NCBI GenBank assembly: GCA_963748545.1
Contig: CAVVJO010000051.1
Span: 62,001-126,000, forward strand
DNA length: 64,000 nt
Reading direction: 5' to 3'
Source: Roseiarcus sp963748545
GTDB taxonomy: Bacteria > Pseudomonadota > Alphaproteobacteria > Rhizobiales > Beijerinckiaceae
Positions within the stretch are counted from its first letter, which is position 1; every line of letters starts with the position of its first letter. The notes under the pieces were generated by a model. It made no database searches, had not been told where the DNA came from, and was given only the letters and a program-made list of their open reading frames with translations. Position numbers and translations under genes: made by a program. Of this stretch, positions 35,879 to 43,962 are shown one piece after another.

Positions 35879-35920
35879 GTGCAAATGGGGCTGTTTGCCG
35901 ACCTCGCCGTTGGGACACAA

Positions 35921-36406
35921 TCAAGAATTTCGTAGCTTTGCAGTCGTCAAAAGCGCGATGGCGAGCACAGGGCAGAGGATGTCCATATAGAACGGCACGC
36001 CCGCATTGCCCGGCGCGAAGTTACCCACGAGCATCATTTGCCTGACATGGCCGACGGCGTCGCCCAAGAGAAAAATCGAAGCGGTAAGGACGGAGGCCGC
36101 CTTGAAATTCAGGTCGCGCCAGAAGGCTGCGCAAGCGGTCACGCCTATCGCCAGATCGGCCATCCCGACCTCGAACTGGAACGGACTCACTTCCCAACCG
36201 ATAAGAGCCGCGGCGGTCGCCGGAAAAAAAACATGAGCAATGCCCGCCCACAGACCCGTGACGCCAATCGGAAGCAGGAGAATCCACGAAAGGAACCGCT
36301 CGGCCACAGACCCGTGACCACCACGCGCCGCCGCGACTGCCAGCGCGACGACGAACAGCAGAGCGGGGAGATTGCGCACCAGGACGCCAACGTATTCAGC
36401 TATCAT
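35921..36406 (-). CDS. DUF6790-like small membrane protein
   Basis: A 161-residue protein with about five membrane segments (near 12-30, 40-60, 80-98, 108-126 and 140-157) and almost no soluble domain. It resembles DUF6790 family proteins, whose function is unknown. It is the last gene of the marR-DUF1398-DUF6790 operon, 48 bases after the middle gene. Confidence 0.65.
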   Translation of the reverse strand: MIAEYVGVLVRNLPALLFVVALAVAAARGGHGSVAERFLSWILLLPIGVTGLWAGIAHVFFPATAAALIGWEVSPFQFEVGMADLAIGVTACAAFWRDLNFKAASVLTASIFLLGDAVGHVRQMMLVGNFAPGNAGVPFYMDILCPVLAIALLTTAKLRNS

Positions 36407-36454
36407 TTCGCACCCGCGCAGGCGTAAGCGCCATAGGCGCGAGAACGGCGTCTA

Positions 36455-36853
36455 TCACGGAAAACGTTCGACATGGATTTCAGCGTCGCGACCGAAGTAG
36501 ACGGCGCGTCGCCCCGTGAACGAAACGATGTAAGCCGCACATCCCGCCGTCATGACTTTCCGGCAGAAACCCGCGTAGGTGTAGCCTGGCGCAAGCTGCT
36601 GCGCCTCCCTGATGGCGGATTGAACAGCAGCGGTGTTCAGCGTCGCTGCGATGGGGCTCCCGCCGTGCTGTGTCGGCAACACGACGCTGTCGCCGTCGGG
36701 CAAGAAGTAGGTTGCCGTCGAGCGGCGGTAGTCGATCGCATAGCTTTCAAAGCCTGCTTTTATCAGGGTCCCGACAATATCGGGAAAGGTCATGGTATTG
36801 TTCTCCGCCCCGTCGAGGCACGTCTGAGCGATCTTGATAAGGTCGTTGTTCAT
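36455..36853 (-). CDS. DUF1398 (YbcV-like) protein
   Basis: A 132-residue protein recognised as DUF1398 by TFPDIVGTLIKAGFESYAIDYRR and the C-terminal YTYAGFCRKVMTAGCAAYIVSFTGRRAVYFGR. Function unknown; relatives are small cytosolic proteins. It lies 27 bases downstream of marR on the same strand and is probably co-regulated by it. Confidence 0.75.
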   Translation of the reverse strand: MNNDLIKIAQTCLDGAENNTMTFPDIVGTLIKAGFESYAIDYRRSTATYFLPDGDSVVLPTQHGGSPIAATLNTAAVQSAIREAQQLAPGYTYAGFCRKVMTAGCAAYIVSFTGRRAVYFGRDAEIHVERFP

Positions 36854-36880
36854 TATGGTCTCCGTTCATTTTGGGACTTG

Positions 36881-37336
36881 TCAGTCGATCGGTACGGCGG
36901 TCAGGCCCAGCCGGGCGACAGTCTCCTTCAGAACGCGCAGCATCGCGCGGCGGTCTGTGTCGGATAGATGGGCGAAGCATTCGGCGTCGTTCTCATCAGC
37001 GAGAGCCGCCAGGCCGGGCGCCAAATCTGCGCCTCGCGGAGTCAGGCGAAGAGTGTGCGATCGCCCGTCATCTGGGCTGGCCTCTCGGTCAATCAGCCCC
37101 TTGGCGACAAGCCGGTCAGCCAGCTTGGTGATCGCTCCTCGCGTCATGCCCATGTCGTCAGCCAACTGGCTGGGGGATGTCCGCTCGCGGTCGTAAAGCA
37201 CGCGCATAAGCGCCCATTCGGCGACGGTGACCCCCTTGGCTGCGAGTTTGCGGGCAAAGGCCTGCGACACATGATTGGAGACTTGGCGGAGCCAGTATCC
37301 GAGGTGTGCGGTCAGTTCGGAGATCTCAGGCGCCAT
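36881..37336 (-). CDS. MarR-family transcriptional regulator
   Basis: A 151-residue MarR protein with a winged helix at about 40-105: TVAEWALMRVLYDRERTSPSQLADDMGMTRGAITKLADRL, then the DDGRSHTLRLTPRG wing. Dimerisation helices flank it. It starts 17 bases from a perfect 13-bp inverted repeat that contains a -35/-10 pair (37354-37391), so it very likely represses its own operon and releases on binding an unknown effector. Confidence 0.9.
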   Translation of the reverse strand: MAPEISELTAHLGYWLRQVSNHVSQAFARKLAAKGVTVAEWALMRVLYDRERTSPSQLADDMGMTRGAITKLADRLVAKGLIDREASPDDGRSHTLRLTPRGADLAPGLAALADENDAECFAHLSDTDRRAMLRVLKETVARLGLTAVPID

Positions 37337-37353
37337 GAAGGGGATCCATCAAG

Positions 37354-37391
37354 TTGACTAGGAAACTACCTGCATTTGGTTTCCTAGTCAA
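37354..37391 (-). promoter_or_regulatory. Promoter embedded in MarR operator
   Basis: TTGACTAGGAAAC (37354-37366) and its exact complement GTTTCCTAGTCAA (37379-37391) are separated by 12 bases. On the minus strand TTGACT (37391-37386) and TAGTTT (37368-37363) are spaced by 17 bases, a good housekeeping promoter lying inside the repeat and facing marR. Binding of MarR here would block RNA polymerase. Confidence 0.75.
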
Positions 37392-38028
37392 TTAGATTTT
37401 CGCTGGGCAGCTCGGAGAAGCGCCCCGGGGTCGCGGCGGCTTGCCCACAAAATCCACACGCACCCAGCAAGCTGAGATAATGATTGCGGAAAAGCAGAAT
37501 ATGTGGCATACCTATTTGAGGAGCAAGAGAAACCCAGGCGCCCGGCATGTCCGACGAACCCAAACCCCCCTCGAGCGGGCGCACAAGCGCGCGGCGGGGA
37601 AGGCGCGACGCGTGTCGCGCGCCTCAACAACGACGCTTTCGTTGCGGAGGCGCCCATCGAGGGGCAGGGGGGTGCAAGCCCCTGAAAAGATTGAAAATGG
37701 CAATGGGCTAGCCTTGCCAGCGCTTGGCATGGATTTGGGGTTGGCTGGCATGGATTTGGGTTTCGCGCCACGCCACGCCAGCGGTCATGGGATGCGCTTT
37801 GCAGCCCGGACCTCGCCGGCGCCGCCCTCGCCCTGCGGGCGGCCAAGAGTCGCGCTAGGGAGGCCGTAAGCAATTGATTTCAAGAGCTTTCGTAATAAAG
37901 TGCGCGGACGCCGGCTACCCCCTCTCCCCTGGCGGATGAAGGGCCGGGAAGAGGGGTCCGCCGCCGACAGGCGCCTGGCGATCGCGCGGGTGTCGGCGCG
38001 CGCCGCTCATCCGGCCCAGAGCGGCGCT
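37392..38028. other. Non-coding spacer with a short tandem repeat
   Basis: No convincing gene in 637 bases. TGGCATGGATTTGGG occurs at 37725-37739 and again at 37746-37760 (period 21). Around 37910-37975 lies a C-rich then G-rich inverted segment that could fold downstream of the RNase D-like gene. No tRNA or RNase P-like structure was recognised. Confidence 0.4.
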
Positions 38029-38649
38029 TCAGGGATAGGCGTGGGAAAAGACATCCATCGCGCCGAAGCCGGCGAGATCGAGGCGCACGCGCTCGGGCAG
38101 GTAGGCGAAGGCGGCGCGGGCGAGGCCGTCGCGGCCTTCGCGCTCCAGCATGGCGTCGAGCTTTTCGCGAAGCGCATGCAGATGGAGGACATCGGAGGCG
38201 GCGTAGGCGAGCTGGGCGTCGCTCAGCGCGTCTGCGCCCCAGTCGGACGACTGCTGCTGTTTGGAGATCTCGACCCCGAGCAGTTCGCGGGTCAGGTCCT
38301 TGAGCCCGTGCCGGTCGGTGTAGGTGCGGGCGAGCTTGGAGGCGATCTTGGTGCAATATACGGGACCGGCCATGATTCCGAAGGACCGGCAGAGCACGGC
38401 CAGGTCGAAGCGGCCGAAGTGGAACAGTTTGACGACGGTCTCGTCCGCCAATAGCCTCTCGATGTTGGGCGCCCGCGTCTGGCCGCGCAGGATCTGCACG
38501 ACCTCCGCGTCGCCGTCGCCCCGCGAGAGCTGCACCACGCACAGCCGGTCGCGGCCAACCTCGAGGCCCAGCGTTTCCGTGTCGATCGCGACGGCGTCGC
38601 CAAAGGTCCAGTCGTCGGGCAGGTCGGCGCGGTGGAGGCGGACGGTCAA
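38029..38649 (-). CDS. RNase D-like 3'-5' exonuclease (single domain)
   Basis: A 206-residue DEDDy exonuclease. It shows AIDTETLGLE (first Asp and Glu), FHFGRFDLAVL (second Asp), and YAASDVLHLHAL (Tyr and last Asp). It lacks the HRDC domains of E. coli RNase D and is about half its length, which is the common short form in alphaproteobacteria. It likely trims structured RNA ends. It is divergent from the second CobW gene (about 96 bases between starts). Confidence 0.88.
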   Translation of the reverse strand: MTVRLHRADLPDDWTFGDAVAIDTETLGLEVGRDRLCVVQLSRGDGDAEVVQILRGQTRAPNIERLLADETVVKLFHFGRFDLAVLCRSFGIMAGPVYCTKIASKLARTYTDRHGLKDLTRELLGVEISKQQQSSDWGADALSDAQLAYAASDVLHLHALREKLDAMLEREGRDGLARAAFAYLPERVRLDLAGFGAMDVFSHAYP

Positions 38650-38745
38650 GGGCGGACTCGTTTTCTCAAAGGGACTGGGGCCGGCACGACGCGGCTTGAG
38701 AGCGATAAGGGCGGTTCTCGCCCGCCGTCAACCGGGATTGCAGGA

Positions 38746-39795
38746 ATGACCGCTCGGCCTCCGATCCCGTTTCATGTCGTGACCGGCTTTCTCGGAGCCG
38801 GCAAAACGACGCTGATCAACCGGCTCCTGCGGGCGCCCGACCTCGCCGACGCCCTTGTGATGGTCAACGAGTGGGGAGAGATCGGGCTCGACAACCTGCT
38901 CTACGAGCGCCTCGCCGGCGACGCGATTCTCGTCAGCGGCGGCTGCGTCTGCTGCGCGCTCCGCGGCGATCTGATCGACGCCTTGCGCGACGCGCTCTCG
39001 CGGCGCAACTCCGGGACGCTGCCGCCGTTTGGGCGGATCGTGCTGGAGACGACGGGACTCGCAGAGCCCGCGCCCATCCTCCACGCGCTTTTCGCCGATC
39101 CGGACCTTGCGACGCGGCTCACCCTGGCCGGCGTGACCACCGTGGTCGATTCGGTCAACGGCGTCGCGACGGTCGGCGCGCGGCCCGAGAGCGCGCGTCA
39201 GGTCGCGCTCGCCGATCGGTTGGTCGTCGCCAAGACCGACCTCTGGCCGCCGGCGGAGCGGGCGGGGCGCTTCCGGGCCACGACCGCCGCGTTGCGCGCC
39301 CTCAATCCCGTCGCGCCGATTCTCGACGGCGCAGCCGGGGAGTTTTCAGCGTCCGACTTTCTCGGCTCGACGCGAAGTCTGCCGATCGAGGCGGGCTCCT
39401 CGGCCCCGTCCCCGGCGCATCGCGTGAGAACCTTTGTCTTCCGCAGCGAGGCGGCCCTCGATCCCGCCGCCTTCGCTCAGTTCCTGTCGGTCCTCGGCGC
39501 GATGCTTGGGCCCAGACTTTTGCGTCTGAAGGGCCTCTTCAAGCTCGTCGACCGGCCGGAGACGCCGATCCTCGTGGACGGCGTGCAGCACGTCTTCCAT
39601 CCGCCCCGCGCCCTGCCGCGCTGGCCGGACGCGGACCGCTCCTCGCGGGCCGTGCTGATCGTCGAGGGGGTCGCCGCGCGGGAGGCCGAAATCCTTTGGG
39701 CGGCCCTGAACCGAACGCCGCAGATCGACGCGCCGGATCTCGCCGCGCTCGCCGACAATCCGCTCGCGCCAAAGGCGGGAGGCTTGCTTGGCTGA
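38746..39795 (+). CDS. CobW/COG0523 GTPase, second copy without His linker
   Basis: A 349-residue G3E GTPase with G14-FLGAGK-T, the metal site C67-V-C69-C70, ETTGLAEPAP, and a CobW_C domain (about 235-335) containing RVRTFVFRSEAALDP. In place of the usual NKxD base motif it reads VAKTDLW, a K-for-N change seen in some members. Unlike the first copy it has no His-rich stretch, so it probably serves a different metal or client. ATG 38746 sits directly before the P-loop strand; the open frame upstream overlaps the RNase D promoter region. Confidence 0.85.
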   Translation: MTARPPIPFHVVTGFLGAGKTTLINRLLRAPDLADALVMVNEWGEIGLDNLLYERLAGDAILVSGGCVCCALRGDLIDALRDALSRRNSGTLPPFGRIVLETTGLAEPAPILHALFADPDLATRLTLAGVTTVVDSVNGVATVGARPESARQVALADRLVVAKTDLWPPAERAGRFRATTAALRALNPVAPILDGAAGEFSASDFLGSTRSLPIEAGSSAPSPAHRVRTFVFRSEAALDPAAFAQFLSVLGAMLGPRLLRLKGLFKLVDRPETPILVDGVQHVFHPPRALPRWPDADRSSRAVLIVEGVAAREAEILWAALNRTPQIDAPDLAALADNPLAPKAGGLLG

Positions 39796-39841
39796 GACGA
39801 GGCCGGAGGGGCGGCGTGTCGCCGCCCGACACGGTGTGCAG

Positions 39842-40291
39842 TCACGGCGCGTCGCCGCCCGTCTGCGCCACCGGACCGCAGAACACGTAACCGACCCCGC
39901 GCACCGATCGGACGAGCGACGGGGCGCCTGCAGAGTCGATCTTCTTGCGCAGCCGCGCCACCAGCGTGTCGAGCGAACGGTCGAAATAGTCCCACGCCCG
40001 ACCCCGCAGCGCGCGCGTCAGCTCGGCTCGCGACATCGGCTGCCCGGGCCGGCGGAGCAGGGTATGAAGCAGGTCGAATTCCGAGGCGGTGAGTTCGGCC
40101 CGCTGGCCCTGGGGCCCGGTCACGTCCCGGGTCGCGGTGTCGAGAGTCCATCCGAGGAACGCATAGCGGGCGGGGGTCGACGCGGCGGATATCCAGTCGG
40201 GCGGCGCCACGACCTCGAACTGGCCCAGCCGAAACGCATTTTCGATCGTCGCCCGGTCGGGATGGCCGTCGCCGAGCACCAGGATCCGCAT
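39842..40291 (-). CDS. OmpR/PhoB-type DNA-binding protein lacking a receiver domain
   Basis: A 149-residue protein whose residues about 48-140 are a winged helix of the OmpR type: ELTASEFDLLHTLLRRPGQPMSRAELTRAL, DRSLDTLVARLRKKID, and SVRGVGYVF. The first 47 residues start like a receiver (MRILVLGDGHPD) but are far too short and lack the phospho-acceptor region. No histidine kinase is adjacent. It may be a constitutive regulator or a remnant of a response regulator. It converges with the second CobW gene and diverges from the LysR gene. Confidence 0.78.
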   Translation of the reverse strand: MRILVLGDGHPDRATIENAFRLGQFEVVAPPDWISAASTPARYAFLGWTLDTATRDVTGPQGQRAELTASEFDLLHTLLRRPGQPMSRAELTRALRGRAWDYFDRSLDTLVARLRKKIDSAGAPSLVRSVRGVGYVFCGPVAQTGGDAP

Positions 40292-40414
40292 TCTTCATCC
40301 CCAAAGAACCGCGCCCGCTTCGGGCGAATCACCGGCATGGCCTGAGTTCATGACGAACGTCGTTTCTATGTCAAGGAGTGACGCAAGGGGATGATTTAAA
40401 AATATATCATAGGA

Positions 40415-40443
40415 TTGTGCAACCGCTTTTATAGTAGTTATAA
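40415..40443 (+). promoter_or_regulatory. Candidate LysR promoter with overlapping LysR-type box
   Basis: TTGTGC (40415-40420), a 17-base spacer, and TTATAA (40438-40443) face the LysR gene in a conspicuously AT-rich spacer (40390-40500). TTATA-GTAGT-TATAA (40429-40443) overlaps the -10 and contains the T-N11-A pattern of LysR sites, suggesting autoregulation. Confidence 0.4.
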
Positions 40444-40538
40444 ATATAGAATTTGTAAATGAGCGGAAGTTACTATGAGTTCGTCTAACAAATAATGAGA
40501 CTTACGTTACGTTTGTTCGGGGCAGCTAGAATCGACCG

Positions 40539-41534
40539 ATGTCGATCGACAACTTCGTTCCGTATTGTGACCCCGGCGTCGGGACCCGCATCGCCCATGA
40601 GCGCGTCGCACCGCTTCGGCGCCGGCGTAAAACCATGTATGAGCCGGCGAACTCTGCGGCCGAACGGGATTTGAACTCCAAGCCGATGCGCAGCATTCCG
40701 ATCGACGTCATCCGGGCCTTCGTCGCTGTCGTCGAAGCGCGCGGCTTCACCCGCGCCGCCGAAGACCTGGGCCGGTCGCAGCCGACGATCAGCTTGCAGG
40801 TGAAGCGGCTCGAAGAGCTGGTCGAAGCGCCTCTGTTCGAGAAAGTCGCCCGCTTCGAGCTGACCGCCGTCGGAGCGGTCTGCTTCGACTACGGCAAGCA
40901 ACTCCTCAGGCTGCACGACGAAATGCTCGACGAGGCCCAGCGCCGGAAGGCGCCCGATCAGCGGCTCAGAATTGGCATGCCGGGCGAGTTGTGCCAGCGG
41001 CTCGTCCCACAACTCAACCGGCTGCTCGCGGCGAGGAGCGCCGCGGCGGGCTTCGAGGTGGCCACGGGAGAAGCCGAAACTTTGGGCAAGGCCTTGAGCC
41101 AGAATGATCTCGACGTCGTCTTTCTCGTCGCCGCCGAGGCGGAGCCTGAGGCTTGCGGACGCTGGCGCGCCCCGCTTGCCTGGTTTGCCAGCGCCGGCGC
41201 GGAGCGGTCGGCAAACCCGCTGCGGCTTGTCCTGCCGCCTAGCGGTTCGACGATCCACGAGGCGGCGGTTGGCGCGCTGCGCGCGGCGGACCGGCCTTTC
41301 GAGATCATCTGCGCGAGCTTCGACTTCGCGGTCCAGACCGCCGCGGTCTCGGCAGGCCTCGGAATCGCGCCGATGATCGACGGCCTTCAGCCGGACGGGC
41401 TCATTCGTTCCTCCGATCCCAGCCTGCCTGCGCTGCCGCCGCTTGTGCTCTCGCTCGTTGCGCGCAACGAAACGCTGGCCGAGGCGGCCGGGCGCTGGGC
41501 GGCTCGGCTTCTCTCGTCGTTTCAGGCTCTCTGA
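40539..41534 (+). CDS. LysR-family transcriptional regulator
   Basis: A 331-residue frame with an N-terminal helix-turn-helix starting near residue 50 (MRSIPIDVIRAFVAVVEARGFTRAAEDLGRSQPTISLQVKRLEELV) and a substrate-binding domain at about 140-325. The HTH normally begins within the first ten residues, so ATG 40686 may be the true start; ATG 40539 and 40635 are alternatives, and none has a strong ribosome site. The HTH resembles the LrhA/HexA group, some of which affect motility. Target unknown. Confidence 0.8.
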   Translation: MSIDNFVPYCDPGVGTRIAHERVAPLRRRRKTMYEPANSAAERDLNSKPMRSIPIDVIRAFVAVVEARGFTRAAEDLGRSQPTISLQVKRLEELVEAPLFEKVARFELTAVGAVCFDYGKQLLRLHDEMLDEAQRRKAPDQRLRIGMPGELCQRLVPQLNRLLAARSAAAGFEVATGEAETLGKALSQNDLDVVFLVAAEAEPEACGRWRAPLAWFASAGAERSANPLRLVLPPSGSTIHEAAVGALRAADRPFEIICASFDFAVQTAAVSAGLGIAPMIDGLQPDGLIRSSDPSLPALPPLVLSLVARNETLAEAAGRWAARLLSSFQAL

Positions 41535-41626
41535 GCGCGGCGTCGCGATTTGTGGCAATTCGTCACATTACACAACCTGTGCACGTGTCACAGTCTGCCC
41601 AAAGGCGACGGCTCAAGGCGGCTGCG

Positions 41627-41842
41627 ATGCGCAAACCGGTCAAGTCTACGGAATACGCAGTTGCGAGACGAAACGGATTGCGCGGCGACAACGAGAGGGA
41701 GCTGACCCTTCTGGCCGAGTTCACCCGCAGCGCTTCGGTCGAATCCCTTGCCGGCGCGATCGCCGCCAGGCTTGGCTGTCCGACCGGCTCGGACGCCCTC
41801 CTGGCGGAGGCTGGTCTCGCCCCGCGTCCCCGCGAAGGCTGA
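41627..41842 (+). CDS. Small hypothetical protein
   Basis: A 71-residue frame (MRKPVKSTEYAVARR...) with a basic N-terminus and an amphipathic second half. I do not recognise it. CAAGGCGG upstream of ATG 41627 could serve as ribosome site; the frame is open back to 41552. It sits between the LysR and DUF1217 genes in otherwise non-coding sequence. Confidence 0.35.
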   Translation: MRKPVKSTEYAVARRNGLRGDNERELTLLAEFTRSASVESLAGAIAARLGCPTGSDALLAEAGLAPRPREG

Positions 41843-41911
41843 CGCAACGAGATTAACAAGGCCGAAGCAATTCCCGGGCAGAGTCTCCGCCGCTTTCCTG
41901 GCTCGATTTCG

Positions 41912-42793
41912 ATGACCACGACCACCACGCAGTACCTGACTGTCAGCCAGAACCTCGCGCGCTATCAGGCGATGACCGCTGCGGAGCCGGCGGTGACGTC
42001 GGCGACCGCCTATTACGAAGCCAACATCGGCAAGGTGACGTCGATCCAGGACTTTGTCGGCAACTATCGCCTGCTGTCCTACGCTCTTAACGCTTATGGC
42101 CTCGGCGATCAGATCCACGACACGGCGCTGATCACGGAGGTGCTGAAAGGAGGCGTCAGCAATTCGAACAGCCTCGCGAATACCCTCTCCGATTCGAACT
42201 GGAAGGCTTTCGCTACGGCTTTCAATTTCATCGGCAACGGGGCGGCGTCAGTTTCGACGGCCAGCGCTGTACAAACCACGACCTCCGACTATGTCGAGCA
42301 ACAGCTCGAGAGCGACCAGGGTGAGCAAAACACCGGCGTTCAGCTCGCGCTCTATTTCCAGCGCGTGGCGCCCACCATCGCCAGCGACTATGGCATCTTG
42401 GCCGACAAGAACCTCCTCCAGGTCGCCGAGACGATCTTCGACTTGCCCGTCGCCACGACTGTCGCTGGGGTTGACCATCAGGCCGCGGCGCTCAGTACGG
42501 CAATGCCCTTCTCCGACTTGCAGGATCCAACAAAGCTTCAGCAACTCGTCGAGCGGTTCACCGCCGAATACGACGCCAAGTATGGTCCGTCGTCCGGATC
42601 GAGTTCCTCCCTCACCGCGTACACCGGCAATTCCAGCTCCGACGCGTCCGGCGCCTCCTCGGTCCTCTCGGAGGTGATCAGCGCCAACGGCGAAACCCTC
42701 AGTTCCGCGATGAGCGCTTTCACCGACGCTTCGACCCCGATGTTCTCAACCTCGCTTCTGTCTAGCCTGGCGAGGTTCAAACTGGGTGGGTGA
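41912..42793 (+). CDS. DUF1217 flagellar-associated protein
   Basis: A 293-residue protein of the DUF1217 family: TTTQYLTVSQNLARYQAMTAAEP, VTSIQDFVGNYRLLSYALNAYGL, FATAFNFIGNG and the second half ESDQGEQNTGVQLALYFQR. The family occurs mainly in flagellar gene clusters of Hyphomicrobiales and is probably exported or associated with the basal body; its role is not defined. The C-terminal 70 residues are Ser/Ala rich and flagellin-like in composition. No signal peptide. It lies 4 kb from the main flagellar block. Confidence 0.78.
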   Translation: MTTTTTQYLTVSQNLARYQAMTAAEPAVTSATAYYEANIGKVTSIQDFVGNYRLLSYALNAYGLGDQIHDTALITEVLKGGVSNSNSLANTLSDSNWKAFATAFNFIGNGAASVSTASAVQTTTSDYVEQQLESDQGEQNTGVQLALYFQRVAPTIASDYGILADKNLLQVAETIFDLPVATTVAGVDHQAAALSTAMPFSDLQDPTKLQQLVERFTAEYDAKYGPSSGSSSSLTAYTGNSSSDASGASSVLSEVISANGETLSSAMSAFTDASTPMFSTSLLSSLARFKLGG

Positions 42794-42854
42794 AGCAGAA
42801 CGAGGGGGCAACCGGCGACACAGGCAATGGGAGGGACGCGCCGACGCCCGGAGT

Positions 42855-43481
42855 TTAGCGGCCGCCCCGCAGCCTTGCGGCGAGCCATTCCAGGTCGCGG
42901 TCGCGCACGCCGATCGCGGACAGGTGGTCGTGGGTCTCGGTGACGTAGGCGGCGTTGTCGCCGGACTGGCCGTGGCCAGCGCGGACAATGGCGAGCATCG
43001 CCTCGCGCTCGAGCCGTCCGGCATATTGTTCGTGCAGGCGGTCGGCGACGTAGGTCAGCGCGTTCACTCGCTCGCTGCTCTCCAGCGTGACCGGCGCCAC
43101 GCGCTCCAGATAGACAGAGGTCGCTTGCTCGCGCTCGCGCAGGTAGCGAATTGTCGGTTCCCTGAGCGAGGCGGCCACGCGGAAAGCGACGCCCGCGCAG
43201 GCGCCCCCCCGGTCCAGGCCCAACACGAGCCCAGGTTTTTCACGCGTGCCGCGGTAGACGTGTGAATAGACGCAGAGGCTGCGACGCCACCCGCGCAACA
43301 TCGCCTTGCTGCGAGAGGCGTAGGCGAATCCTGGCCGCCACATCAGCGAGCCGTAGCCGAATACCCATAAGTCGCCGTGCGGCGTTTGCTCGGGCTCACG
43401 CCTCCCAGCATCGCCAGCGCTGTCAAGCGGATCGCGATCGAAAATCGGCTCTTCGGCGCTTGCGGTTTGCGTCGGGATCAT
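42855..43481 (-). CDS. chaC: ChaC-type gamma-glutamylcyclotransferase
   Basis: A 208-residue enzyme with LWVFGYGSLMWRPGF (about 38-52), the substrate loop VYSHVYRGTREKPGLVLGLD, and the YLREREQ segment that carries the catalytic Glu. ChaC proteins split glutathione into 5-oxoproline and Cys-Gly. ATG 43481 starts 30 residues of acidic, non-conserved sequence before the domain; the frame is open further upstream without support. It follows the DUF2177 gene on the same strand after a 76-base gap. Confidence 0.85.
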   Translation of the reverse strand: MIPTQTASAEEPIFDRDPLDSAGDAGRREPEQTPHGDLWVFGYGSLMWRPGFAYASRSKAMLRGWRRSLCVYSHVYRGTREKPGLVLGLDRGGACAGVAFRVAASLREPTIRYLREREQATSVYLERVAPVTLESSERVNALTYVADRLHEQYAGRLEREAMLAIVRAGHGQSGDNAAYVTETHDHLSAIGVRDRDLEWLAARLRGGR

Positions 43482-43557
43482 GAGCGCTGTCGGGTCTCCT
43501 CGCCGCTTGCTGCCCCATTCGCCGACAACACGCAAGCGCTCGGTCCTTGTCGGAGAG

Positions 43558-43962
43558 TCACCCGGCGAGCGCGCGCGTGGCCAGGTAGCCCGCAGTCGCC
43601 GCGACCGCGGAGAGCACGGTTCCCCAGGTGAGATCGGTCAAGGTCAAAAGAGCCGTCCAGTTGCGTAACGTGGCCTGATTGCTGAGATCGTAAGTCGCGT
43701 AGGCCAGGAAGCCGAGAAGCGCGCCGTTTCCCGCAGCAAGCCGCAGCGACCCCGCGGCGGCCCCCGGCCTCACCGCGAGGATGACAAGACCTGCGGCGAA
43801 GATCAGATAGAAGGCGACGGCCGGCGCGGGACTGAATCCCTCGAGCAGAATGTCCTTGAGCACGGCCCGGTAAATGCGGCTCCCCGCCAGCGACAGCCAG
43901 ATCATGTCGAGCCCCAGGAAGGCGACGAGGGTCGCGACATAGGCGACGACGATGGCTTTCAT
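43558..43962 (-). CDS. DUF2177 family membrane protein
   Basis: A 134-residue protein with four membrane segments: MKAIVVAYVATLVAFLGLDMIW, AVAFYLIFAAGLVILAV, GALLGFLAYATYDLSN and LTWGTVLSAVAATAGYLA. The WxxLxxxxIYR (WLSLAGSRIYR) and ATYDLSNxATL elements identify DUF2177. Function unknown. GGAGGGG precedes ATG 43962. Its start overlaps the end of the frameshifted DUF2147 gene (ATGA). The upstream open frame is fused only because of that frameshift. Confidence 0.85.
   Translation of the reverse strand: MKAIVVAYVATLVAFLGLDMIWLSLAGSRIYRAVLKDILLEGFSPAPAVAFYLIFAAGLVILAVRPGAAAGSLRLAAGNGALLGFLAYATYDLSNQATLRNWTALLTLTDLTWGTVLSAVAATAGYLATRALAG

Noticed and set aside
37441..37869. A 142-codon plus-strand frame and an overlapping 161-codon minus-strand frame
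   Set aside because: Both are low-complexity, lack ribosome sites and match no family I know.
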